Assembly: GCF_020171465.1 (NCBI RefSeq)
Contig: NZ_JAIUZR010000004.1
Span: 434,001 to 498,000, forward strand
DNA from: Lutimonas saemankumensis
Lineage (GTDB): Bacteria; Bacteroidota; Bacteroidia; Flavobacteriales; Flavobacteriaceae
DNA: 64,000 nucleotides
Direction of reading: 5' to 3'
Shown: positions 35,113 to 43,665 of the stretch, one piece after another
How the letters are laid out: the number at the start of each line of letters is the position of its first letter
Position numbering within the stretch: the stretch's first letter is position 1
Notes under the pieces: generated by a model
The model's input: the letters and a program-made list of their open reading frames with translations, nothing else
The model's database searches: none
Told to the model about the DNA's origin: nothing
Made by a program: the position numbers and the translations under genes

Positions 35113-37026
35113 TTAATAACCTTCGTTTTGTTCAAGGCCAGGATTTGCGATGATATCTGCTGAAGGAATAGGATAAACATCTCTCCATTTTTCCGTTGTT
35201 TTTCCTTCCATGATACCGCCTTTCCAAGGCCAAACTCCATTTTCAGTAAACTGATTAAAACGAACAAGGTCAGTTCTCCTGTGTCCTTCCCAGTGCAATT
35301 CCCTTGATCTTTCATCAAGAATAAATTCAAGAGTCAAATCAGTGGCATCAATATTTCCGGCAGAACTTCCGTAAGCTCTTTCTCTAAGCATATTAATATA
35401 TACTGCTGCTTCAGAGGCACTTCCTCCTCCACCTCTTAAAAAGGCTTCCGCATACATCAAATAAGCATCTGCTAATCTGAACATTGGAAAATCAACATCA
35501 ACAAAATCCCCTGATCCATCTGATCCCTGGTTTCCGTTTACGTCCACATTTTTAAATTTCTCAACGGCATAGCCATTAGAAAAATTGAAAGGATCTTCGA
35601 TCTCAAGGGTTTGATCTTCTGTAAAGAAGTTGGCCCTTCCGTCTCCTGTTTCCGTAATGGTATAGGTATTATTTGTTCTGTCCAGGGTGATATAATACGC
35701 TCCATCATTGGCAATGGCAATATTTGCACCTCCTTCTTCCAAAGTACCATCGGCACCATTATCGCCTAGGTTAAGGCCCCAGTCATTGTCAAATCTGAAT
35801 TTGATCTCGCCGGCAACCAAATTAGCGTAGATGGCATATTGATCCGTGGCAGATTCATGCATTACCATATCAGGTCCAGACCATTCATTTGGAGTGGAAC
35901 TTCCTACCAAGCCCCATTTTGATTCAGGTCCTATGGCCTCATTCAAAGCATCAGTATCCAAATCTCCAAATTGGAACACAAAATTCTTGGTGGTTCTGAT
36001 ACCACCCCAGCCTCCGTTGATTCCAAAGTCTGCAGCATTCATCTTTCCTCCTACAGGGGCATGTGTCAAGAACGTTGTTCCTCCGTATCCGGTAGTATTG
36101 ATTCCGTCAAATCGGATCGGGAAGATGATTTCATTTTGAGAACCGTTGACATCGTTGTCTGCAAGGAAAAGCTCTGTGTAGGTGTCGTGCAAGGTATACC
36201 CGGCATTAATTACCTTAGTGATATTCGCCATGGCCTCTGAAGCTTTCGATTCATTTATGTAAACATCTGCATTCAAATACAATTTTGCCAAAAGCATCCA
36301 AACCGTTGCCTGGTCCGCCCTTCCGTATTCGTTCTGACGAGCTCCTACCATTGATGGCTCAATCTCATTTAATTCTGATATTAACCAGTCAAAAACAAAC
36401 TCTCGGCTTTTTTGTTCAGGGAAGAAGTTTCCTACAGCATCCTCTTCAGTTACAAAGGGGATGTTTCCATAAAAATCAATAGCGTGCCAGTAACTCAAGG
36501 CTCTCATAAATCGAGCCTCAGCTCTGAATATCTGAATCTCCGCTTTTAATGCACCGTCTACGCCTCTTCCGTCCAGTTTTTCATCCGTAGTTTCTCTTAA
36601 AAACTGGTTTGCAATCCCGATCTGGAAATAAATCCGGTCATACATTGCACGGATAAATTCGTTAGAAGGGGTCCATACATGGTTATGAAGATCATGAATG
36701 GTTCCGTCATTCCATGCAATAATTGCTTCATCCGTATTTAACTCCTGGTGCTTCCAGAACTGTCTTAAATAGTTCGAAAACCCTTCGTCAATTCCTTGGA
36801 TATCCGGATTACCGGCCGGACCTTCTTGTCCACTCACGGCAATACCAGCATATACCCTTGCAAGAAACTCTGTATAAGCTTCGGGATCAGCAAAAGCCTG
36901 ACCCTCGGTAAGTTCAGTAACAGGTTGTTTGTCTAATTCACTTTCACAGGATACAAATCCAAATGCAAGCACTAAAGCGACAATACCTACTTTTAATTTT
37001 ATATTATTAAATATTTTCATCATCAA
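35113..37026 (-). CDS. SusD/RagB-type starch-binding lipoprotein with inserted SusE-like module
   Basis: The 637-residue lipoprotein (FGFVSCESELDKQPVTELT in part, lipidated Cys27) has the TPR-rich SusD core, including FRAEARFMRALSYWHAIDFYG and the C-terminal ERSRELHWEGHRRTDLVRF segment. At about residues 370-462 (plus-strand 35919 down to about 35643) it carries an extra domain, starting KWGLVGSSTPNEW and with GEIKFRFDNDWGLNLG, plainly the same type as the SusE repeats. Without the insert the length would be about 545, normal for SusD. It pairs with SusC, whose stop is 5 bp upstream, as the lid of the glucan importer. Confidence 0.93.
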   Translation of the reverse strand: MMMKIFNNIKLKVGIVALVLAFGFVSCESELDKQPVTELTEGQAFADPEAYTEFLARVYAGIAVSGQEGPAGNPDIQGIDEGFSNYLRQFWKHQELNTDEAIIAWNDGTIHDLHNHVWTPSNEFIRAMYDRIYFQIGIANQFLRETTDEKLDGRGVDGALKAEIQIFRAEARFMRALSYWHAIDFYGNIPFVTEEDAVGNFFPEQKSREFVFDWLISELNEIEPSMVGARQNEYGRADQATVWMLLAKLYLNADVYINESKASEAMANITKVINAGYTLHDTYTELFLADNDVNGSQNEIIFPIRFDGINTTGYGGTTFLTHAPVGGKMNAADFGINGGWGGIRTTKNFVFQFGDLDTDALNEAIGPESKWGLVGSSTPNEWSGPDMVMHESATDQYAIYANLVAGEIKFRFDNDWGLNLGDNGADGTLEEGGANIAIANDGAYYITLDRTNNTYTITETGDGRANFFTEDQTLEIEDPFNFSNGYAVEKFKNVDVNGNQGSDGSGDFVDVDFPMFRLADAYLMYAEAFLRGGGGSASEAAVYINMLRERAYGSSAGNIDATDLTLEFILDERSRELHWEGHRRTDLVRFNQFTENGVWPWKGGIMEGKTTEKWRDVYPIPSADIIANPGLEQNEGY

Positions 37027-37031
37027 TGCTT

Positions 37032-39968
37032 TTAAAAGTTAATGTTAAATCCAAGTAAGAATGTCTGTGGTCTTGGATAAAAATTATTGTCAATTCCTCC
37101 ACTAATTTCAGGATCTAAACCTTTATATCCTGTAATGGTAAATACATTCTGAACAGTTGTATATAATCTTAATCCAACTTCTCCTTCTTTAAGGTCATCA
37201 AAGGTATAACCCAGAGAAAGGTTATCCATTTTCAAGAAAGATGCATCCTGAATATAGTAGTCAGACCAGAACTGTTGTGTTTTAAAATCCGTATCCAGAT
37301 AATCTGAATGAACATTCCTTAGAGTTCCTAACTCATATAAGGCCCCTTCATAACCTCTTGAAGAAGCAACGTTATTGTAGGCATAGTTTCCAAGTGTGGC
37401 CCTAAGTGTAAATGATAAATCAAAATTATGGAAATTCATATAAGATGAAAAACCGAATAAATAATCAGGATTTGGATTTTTATAGATTCTCTTGTCACTG
37501 TCATTGATTACCCCGTCTCTGGCATCAGCAATCCCGTCACCATTGGTGTCAACGGTTAATTGATCCACATAAACTCCTTCTAAAGGATTACCGCTTTCAT
37601 CATAAACCTGTTCAAACACCAGGTATGAGAATTGTGGATGTCCTACTTTATGCGTTTGAATGGTATTACCTACACCTCCGCTAATACCACCTTGGGCAAT
37701 ACCCGGTGATAAAGGATCATCAACATTATTCAATTTCTTGATCTCATTGCTTAACCAGGTAGCATTAAAGTTCACGTTCCACGTAAAATTTTCTCTCTGG
37801 AAAATATCAGCGTTCAGTGTAAATTCAACACCCTGACTTGATAAATCACCAATATTCGTATATAGGTTATTGGTAAGGTTGGATCCGGCCGGAGGAGCAA
37901 TCGTACTTAGGATATCAGAAGACTCTCTTTTAAAGTATTCTATCGAACCTGTGATAACATCATTCATAAAACCATAATCCAAACCAATGTTGTAGGTGTC
38001 AGATTCTTCCCACTTGATATTCTTGTCATATCCCTCCGGACGTAATGTGTAATGGTAACTGCCTCCAAATGGATATCTCACCCCGTTATCTCCTGGAGTG
38101 TAAATAGGCAAATAACCAAAATCTTTATCAATTTCCTGTTGTCCTGTTTGTCCAAATCCGAGTCTTAATTTCAAATTTGATATGGTTTCAGAATCCTGAA
38201 GAAAAGCTTCTTCAGAAATGTTCCAGGCAAGAGCACCAGAGAAGAAATTCGCCCATCTGTTTTCAGGGGCAAATCTTGACGAACCATCACGACGATACGT
38301 AAATGTTACCAGGTACTTATCATTAAAGGTATAATTCAGACGTGCAAAATAAGATTCCAAGGCATTTAAAGAAACAATTCGTGGACGCCCTGTAACATTA
38401 CCTAAACCTGTTTCTGTAACATTTGAATTCTCACGATAAAAATCCTGGAAGGAATGTCCGAGCATTACATCAACTTTATGCTTGTCCGCAAAAGTGTTCA
38501 GGTAGTTCAGGTAAACATCTGCAAGCGTGTTCCTTTTCAATTCAGAATAATCTCTAACTGATCCCAGAGAGTTATATCCACTGGCAGATTCTGCAGGAAC
38601 AATGAATTGCCCCTGAACTTCTGAATAATCAAAACCAAGGTTCAAAACCACACTAAGACCTTCCAAGAAGTTGAATTTATAATCAAACTTCGCATTTCCC
38701 AAATACCTTTGTGTATTTGCATTATCATAATTCTGCATCAATTGGCCAACGGGGTTTCTTGGAGCCAGGTTATTCGGGCTGCCATCATTGTTCAGCCATT
38801 CCCAGTATCCGCCATATTCAGGGCTTCCGCTGTAAATTGGTTTCGTAGGGTCAAAACTCACTGAATTTCCAATGGCTCCCTGATCAGCAAATCGATCCTG
38901 AACCCAGGATCCGCGCAGATTGAAATCCATCTTCAACGAATTGTCAAACAAATTTTGTCTGAAATTCATGGCAATACTTGGCCTTGAAAATTTCCCTGTT
39001 TTTAAAATTCCCTCCTGATACATGTATCCAACTGAAACTCTATAAGAACTGTTGTCAAAACCTTCTGATAAGGTAATATTGTTGTCCGTTCCAAATGCGG
39101 TTTGGTAGATATTGTCTTGCCAGTTGGTAGTATCATTGGTTAGTAATGCAGAAGCGTCAGGGTTCTCAAGAGAATTGATCGCCTTTCTGAATTGGCTTGG
39201 TTTTAGCACGTCAACCGTGTTCGATTTTACACCGGCAGATACGTAACTTCCAATCTCAACCCGGAAGTCTGAATTCATTCTTCCTGACTTTGTTGTAATG
39301 ATGATAACCCCGTTTGTCGCTCTCGATCCATAGATCGCTGTTGCAGAAGCATCTTTTAGAATGTTAAAACTTTCAATATCATTCGGGTTAATCGAATTTA
39401 GTGCAGGACCCTTCTGGTCAATCGGCACCCCATCAATTACATATAGCGGGCTGTTATTGCTCAACGATGAAATACCACCCCTGATCTTAACGTCTCCTGT
39501 TTCACCCGGTCTACCACTGGGAGGTGTAACATTCACACCTGCGGTTTTACCCGTGATCAATTGTTCAGGTGAAGCGATAACACCAACGTTGAACTCTTTT
39601 TCGCTTACTTTTTCTACCGCACCGGTTGCATCTTTTTTGGTTGTTTGTCCATAACCAATCAATACAACTTCATCTAAACTCTCCGCAGATTCCATCAGTA
39701 CAACCTGCATATTATCCGTTGCAGGTAACTCTGTACCGGTATATCCAACATAAGAGAATACTAATATCGCATTTTCCTCAACCTCGAGTTCAAAATTCCC
39801 GTCGAAGTCTGTGGCTGTTCCCTGAGTTGTACCTTGTATCATTACAGATACACCGGGAAGGTCAATTCCTTGGTCATCTTTTACATTACCTGTGATAAGT
39901 TCCTGAGCGGAAATCATCATTGGCAATAAAAATAAAATCGCAAAGACTAATTGTCTAATTTTTTTCAT
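37032..39968 (-). CDS. SusC/RagA-type TonB-linked outer-membrane protein
   Basis: The 978-residue importer has a signal peptide (1-21), a CarboxypepD_reg-like domain (about 22-95, ITGNVKDDQGIDLPGVSVMI), a TonB-box/plug region (about 105-230, with SLDEVVLIGYGQTTKKDATG in part and DASATAIYGSRATNGVIIITT in part), and a 22-strand barrel ending in FNINF. It imports oligosaccharides with its SusD partner using TonB energy. The content of the locus predicts malto-oligosaccharides. It is first in the minus-strand operon; its promoter lies under a LacI-type operator. Confidence 0.95.
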   Translation of the reverse strand: MKKIRQLVFAILFLLPMMISAQELITGNVKDDQGIDLPGVSVMIQGTTQGTATDFDGNFELEVEENAILVFSYVGYTGTELPATDNMQVVLMESAESLDEVVLIGYGQTTKKDATGAVEKVSEKEFNVGVIASPEQLITGKTAGVNVTPPSGRPGETGDVKIRGGISSLSNNSPLYVIDGVPIDQKGPALNSINPNDIESFNILKDASATAIYGSRATNGVIIITTKSGRMNSDFRVEIGSYVSAGVKSNTVDVLKPSQFRKAINSLENPDASALLTNDTTNWQDNIYQTAFGTDNNITLSEGFDNSSYRVSVGYMYQEGILKTGKFSRPSIAMNFRQNLFDNSLKMDFNLRGSWVQDRFADQGAIGNSVSFDPTKPIYSGSPEYGGYWEWLNNDGSPNNLAPRNPVGQLMQNYDNANTQRYLGNAKFDYKFNFLEGLSVVLNLGFDYSEVQGQFIVPAESASGYNSLGSVRDYSELKRNTLADVYLNYLNTFADKHKVDVMLGHSFQDFYRENSNVTETGLGNVTGRPRIVSLNALESYFARLNYTFNDKYLVTFTYRRDGSSRFAPENRWANFFSGALAWNISEEAFLQDSETISNLKLRLGFGQTGQQEIDKDFGYLPIYTPGDNGVRYPFGGSYHYTLRPEGYDKNIKWEESDTYNIGLDYGFMNDVITGSIEYFKRESSDILSTIAPPAGSNLTNNLYTNIGDLSSQGVEFTLNADIFQRENFTWNVNFNATWLSNEIKKLNNVDDPLSPGIAQGGISGGVGNTIQTHKVGHPQFSYLVFEQVYDESGNPLEGVYVDQLTVDTNGDGIADARDGVINDSDKRIYKNPNPDYLFGFSSYMNFHNFDLSFTLRATLGNYAYNNVASSRGYEGALYELGTLRNVHSDYLDTDFKTQQFWSDYYIQDASFLKMDNLSLGYTFDDLKEGEVGLRLYTTVQNVFTITGYKGLDPEISGGIDNNFYPRPQTFLLGFNINF

Positions 39969-40036
39969 AAAAATGAATTTAGTTATTAAGCACTATGATT
40001 TGTAATTAAACTTGCTGTTATTGAATATTTCACGTT

Positions 40037-40051
40037 ACGAATTTAATTCGT
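40037..40051 (-). repeat. palindrome in the susC leader
   Basis: ACGAATT-T-AATTCGT is a perfect 7-1-7 palindrome lying between the predicted susC start of transcription (about 40063) and the ATG at 39968. It could be a second operator or a leader hairpin. The rest of the 95-nt leader shows nothing further. Confidence 0.5.
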
Positions 40052-40067
40052 TAACAGGGATTTAACA

Positions 40068-40106
40068 CAAAATTAATACATGAAAAAAATTGCGAAAACG
40101 TTTTCG
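40068..40106 (-). promoter_or_regulatory. susC promoter with overlapping LacI-type operator
   Basis: On the minus strand TAATTTTG (40075-40068) matches the -7 consensus TAnnTTTG. The perfect palindrome CGAAAACGTTTTCG (40093-40106), typical of LacI-family operators with a central CG, covers the place of the -33 element. A weaker related site (GCAAACGTTAG) is centred 32 bp further at 40131. In the 438-bp gap between susC and the LacI gene (39969-40406), nothing else was recognised beyond these and the leader palindrome. Confidence 0.7.
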
Positions 40107-40406
40107 TGTTGATAAGTTTTATTACGCAAACGTTAGAGTAAATTTTCGACCCAAGTTAAAGATGTTAATAAATTCCAAATTTAAGAGGGGAATATTCACA
40201 AATTCTTAAAATATAGGGCTCAAATTATATACTTGACATTGGTAGAATTATTTGATTTTTTTCACCGATTAAATTTTCCTATTTTTATGAACATAAACCG
40301 GAGTTGATTGTGACAATTTAATTTGGTTTTATTGCTTGGGTGTTACAGGAAGAAAAATATTGATTTAAACCTGTACATTTTTTTAGAATTAGAGGGCGAA
40401 TAAAGT

Positions 40407-41444
40407 ATGAAACAAAAAATTACATTAAAAAAAATAGCGAAGGAATTTGGTGTTTCAATTTCGACAGTTTCAAAGGCTCTAAAAGATAGTCACGAGATAA
40501 GTTCTGAAGTAAAGGAAAAGATTCAGGCTTTCGCCAAATATTATCATTACAAACCCAATAGCCTTGCCCTAAACCTGCGTAATCAAAAAACGAAAACCAT
40601 TGGTGTCATCATTCCTGAGATCGTACACCATTTCTTTACCAAAGTCATTACGGGAATTGAAAAACTCGCTAACGAAAAAGGTTACAACGTTATGATCTGC
40701 CTTTCGAACGAATCATACGAAAAGGAGGTACTAAACCTTGATATGCTGGCAAATGGAGTGGTTGATGGCATTATTGCTTCAGTGGCCAAAGAAACAGAAG
40801 CAAAAGAAGATTACAGACACTTTACAGAGTTGATCGATAATGGAATCCCACTGGTCATGTTTGACAGGGTGGTCGATGAAATTGAATGTAATAAAGTTAT
40901 AGCAGACGATAAAGGTGGAGCTTTCCTCGCAACGGAACAATTGATCAAAAATGGTTGCAGCAATATTGCACTTATTACAACTCCTGACTATGTAACTGTA
41001 GGGCATGAAAGAAAGGAAGGATATCTTAAGGCCCTGAACGAATACAATGTCCCGACTAATGAAGATCTCGTGATCACAATTGATGATCAAAAATCAATTG
41101 ATGATCAGCTGAATGATTTATTTGAGGGAAATACAATTCCGGACGGTATATTTGCCGTAAACGAGATTTACGCCGCCACTGTGATGAAAGTAGCAAGAAA
41201 ATTTGGTCACTCGGTACCGGACGATATTGAAGTTATTGGCTTTACCGATGGTCTCATTTCTGAATTTACATCTCCTTCATTGACTACTGTGGCTCAACAT
41301 GGGAGAACAATGGGTCAAAAAGCTTTGGAACTTCTTCTCGATGAAATTGACTCGCAAGACCTTCAGTATCATCACAAAACACATTTAATACAGACTGATC
41401 TCAAAGTTAGAAACTCAACAAAAAAGGTTCAACTTCAGAATTAA
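40407..41444 (+). CDS. LacI-family regulator of the maltodextrin locus
   Basis: The 345-residue regulator has the LacI helix-turn-helix (TLKKIAKEFGVSISTVSKAL, residues 4-23, and the hinge helix NSLALNLRNQKTKTIGV in part) and a periplasmic-binding-protein-like effector domain (about 60-340; VIIPEIVHHFF, GFTDGLISEF). It is divergent from susC and sits ahead of the maltose operon, so it most likely senses a maltodextrin-derived sugar. By operator position it should repress susC, though some LacI members in this phylum activate. Confidence 0.93.
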   Translation: MKQKITLKKIAKEFGVSISTVSKALKDSHEISSEVKEKIQAFAKYYHYKPNSLALNLRNQKTKTIGVIIPEIVHHFFTKVITGIEKLANEKGYNVMICLSNESYEKEVLNLDMLANGVVDGIIASVAKETEAKEDYRHFTELIDNGIPLVMFDRVVDEIECNKVIADDKGGAFLATEQLIKNGCSNIALITTPDYVTVGHERKEGYLKALNEYNVPTNEDLVITIDDQKSIDDQLNDLFEGNTIPDGIFAVNEIYAATVMKVARKFGHSVPDDIEVIGFTDGLISEFTSPSLTTVAQHGRTMGQKALELLLDEIDSQDLQYHHKTHLIQTDLKVRNSTKKVQLQN

Positions 41445-41645
41445 GAAATAAATTTTATATATTTGACCCTTATTAGTAAATATTTCACGACTTGCTAATT
41501 ATTTAATACTTCACTAACGGACTTGGCCATGTGCTGAATCCCAACCTATTTATTTGATGTTCGACAACTTGCAAGAGGAGGTTTTCTTTTGTGTTCTTGA
41601 CGTAACATGTAATAAATAAAATTTCACTTTAATTCTAAATCGATT
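41445..41645 (+). promoter_or_regulatory. leader region of the maltose phosphorylase operon
   Basis: A 201-bp gap between the LacI gene and the transporter gene. TATATTTG at 41458-41465 fits the -7 consensus but has no clear -33 TTG. No copy of the CGAAAACGTTTTCG operator was found here, so how the operon is controlled is not clear from the sequence. Two ACTTGC(A/T)A-type words (about 41490 and 41568) are present; their meaning is unknown. Confidence 0.35.
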
Positions 41646-42995
41646 ATGGAAAAAAGACGTCTTAGTTTTTGGGAGATATGGAACCTTAGTTTCGGATTTC
41701 TTGGAATTCAAATGGGTTTTGCCCTTCAAAATGCAAATGCCTCTAGAGTATTACAAATATTTGGAGCTGATGTACATGAACTGTCTTGGTTCTGGATTGT
41801 GGCCCCGTTAACTGGGTTAATTGTTCAACCTATAATCGGCTATTACAGTGATCGCACATGGACAAAATTAGGAAGAAGGAGACCCTTTTTTCTTACAGGT
41901 GCTTTATTGGCATCAATTGGATTGATCCTGATGCCAAATGCTGATATGTTTACTGCATTTATGCCTGCCCTTTGGGTGGGAGCAGGAATGCTCATGATCA
42001 TGGATGCTTCTTTTAATGTAGCCATGGAACCATTCAGAGCTTTGGTTGCCGATGTTTTACCAAGTGATCAGAGGACCTTAGGTTTTAGTGTTCAGACCGT
42101 GCTGATTGGAATCGGTGCTGTTCTGGGTTCTTGGTTACCTTATGTTTTGACCAACTGGATTGGCATTGAAAATACGGCGGAACCCGGCAAGGTTCCTCTG
42201 AGTTTAATGCTATCATTTATTATTGGTGCTGCCGTACTCATAACAAGTATATTGATAACGGTCATTACCACAAAAGAATATTCTCCCGAGGAAATGGCGC
42301 TGATCAACGGAGCTGAAGAAGATGAGGCGATAGAGGAATCAAGTTTACTCAACATCTTTACAGATTTCAAAAATATGCCATTGACCATGAGACAATTGAG
42401 CTGGGTTCAGTTCTTTTCCTGGTTTGGTCTGTTTGGAATGTGGGTTTTTTCAACTCCGGCAATAGCACATCATGTCTATGGACTTCCACTAGACGATTCT
42501 CATAGTACTGATTATCAAAATGCCGGTGACTGGGTTGGAATTCTTTTTGGGGTATATAATCTGATATCTGCAATATATGCCTTTTTTCTGCCTGCAATTG
42601 CGGAAAAAGTGGGGAGAAAAAGAACTCATGCGATATCACTTATCATTGGTGGGTTAGGCTTAATCTCAATTTATTTTGCTCCTGACAAAAACTGGTTGAT
42701 ACTTTCGATGGTGGCCATAGGCGTGTCCTGGGCTAGTATACTGGCCATGCCCTACGCAATTTTAGCAGGATCCATCCCACCAAAGAAAATGGGAGTCTAC
42801 ATGGGTATTTTCAACTTTTTTATCGTTATCCCACAAATCATAAATGCCTTGATCGGAGGGCCTATCGTAAAATATGTTTATGACGGGAATCCAATTTACG
42901 CATTGGTGATAAGTGGTGTTTCCTTTTTGATCGCCGCAGCTCTGGTCTCAAAAGTAAAAGATGTTGATGATCATGTTTCATTAAAAACAGAATAA
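41646..42995 (+). CDS. MFS sugar transporter, SLC45/maltose type
   Basis: A 449-residue protein with 12 predicted helices. The N-terminal NLSFGFLGIQMGFALQNANASR and the SDRTWTKLGRRRPF loop (R/K-rich MFS motif between helices 2 and 3) are typical of the sucrose/maltose proton-symporter group. It carries maltose or short maltodextrins across the inner membrane. Six bp separate it from the phosphoglucomutase gene, and the maltose phosphorylase gene follows, which sets the likely substrate as maltose. Confidence 0.9.
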   Translation: MEKRRLSFWEIWNLSFGFLGIQMGFALQNANASRVLQIFGADVHELSWFWIVAPLTGLIVQPIIGYYSDRTWTKLGRRRPFFLTGALLASIGLILMPNADMFTAFMPALWVGAGMLMIMDASFNVAMEPFRALVADVLPSDQRTLGFSVQTVLIGIGAVLGSWLPYVLTNWIGIENTAEPGKVPLSLMLSFIIGAAVLITSILITVITTKEYSPEEMALINGAEEDEAIEESSLLNIFTDFKNMPLTMRQLSWVQFFSWFGLFGMWVFSTPAIAHHVYGLPLDDSHSTDYQNAGDWVGILFGVYNLISAIYAFFLPAIAEKVGRKRTHAISLIIGGLGLISIYFAPDKNWLILSMVAIGVSWASILAMPYAILAGSIPPKKMGVYMGIFNFFIVIPQIINALIGGPIVKYVYDGNPIYALVISGVSFLIAAALVSKVKDVDDHVSLKTE

Positions 42996-43001
42996 TCAGA
43001 A

Positions 43002-43655
43002 ATGAAAAATAAGGCCTTTATATTTGACCTTGACGGCGTAATCGTGGATACGGCAAAGTATCACTATCTGGCTTGGCGTGAACTGGCAAATCAGTTAGGG
43101 TTTGATTTCAGTCATGAACAAAATGAACTTCTTAAGGGCGTGAGCCGGGTTAGATCTCTCGAAATTCTCCTGGATATAGGAAATGTAAAGCTCGATCAGG
43201 ATGAAAAAGAAAAATATCTTCATGAAAAAAATGAACAATACCTAAAATATATAGCCAAGATGGACCATTCTGAAATCTTGCCTGGTATTGACGAGGTATT
43301 ACATTATTTAAAACGTAACCAAATTCCTTTTGCCTTGGGATCTGCAAGTAAGAATGCCCGGCTTATTCTCAAAACCCTTAATCTTCTTGATCTTTTTGAT
43401 GCCATCGTTGACGGAAATGACGTCAGTACAGCGAAACCTGATCCTGAAGTGTTTTTAATAGGTGCAGATAAACTCGGTGTACCGGCCAAAGAATGTATTG
43501 TGGTTGAAGATGCCAAAGCGGGTATAGACGCCGCTGCCAGGGCGGGAATGACGAGTATAGGGATCGGCGACCCCGACGTTTTGGAAAACGCCGATTACAA
43601 TCTGATAAATACAAATGAATTAACTGTTGATTTCGTGCAGAAATTAATCGCTTAA
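43002..43655 (+). CDS. pgmB: beta-phosphoglucomutase
   Basis: A 217-residue HAD-family enzyme that turns beta-glucose-1-phosphate into glucose-6-phosphate. The nucleophile Asp8 and acid/base Asp10 are in FDLDGVIVDTAKYHYLAWREL in part; GVSRVRSLEILL is the cap-domain signature, GSASKNA the Thr/Ser motif, and KPDPEVFL plus VVEDAKAGIDAA the Lys and metal-binding motifs. It lies directly before the maltose phosphorylase gene (10 bp), whose product it consumes. Confidence 0.95.
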   Translation: MKNKAFIFDLDGVIVDTAKYHYLAWRELANQLGFDFSHEQNELLKGVSRVRSLEILLDIGNVKLDQDEKEKYLHEKNEQYLKYIAKMDHSEILPGIDEVLHYLKRNQIPFALGSASKNARLILKTLNLLDLFDAIVDGNDVSTAKPDPEVFLIGADKLGVPAKECIVVEDAKAGIDAAARAGMTSIGIGDPDVLENADYNLINTNELTVDFVQKLIA

Positions 43656-43665
43656 ATACAAGACC

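Noticed and set aside
34656-35153. 165-codon open frame antisense to the SusE gene
   Set aside because: Lies opposite a well-supported lipoprotein gene and spans its junction with susD; no motif.
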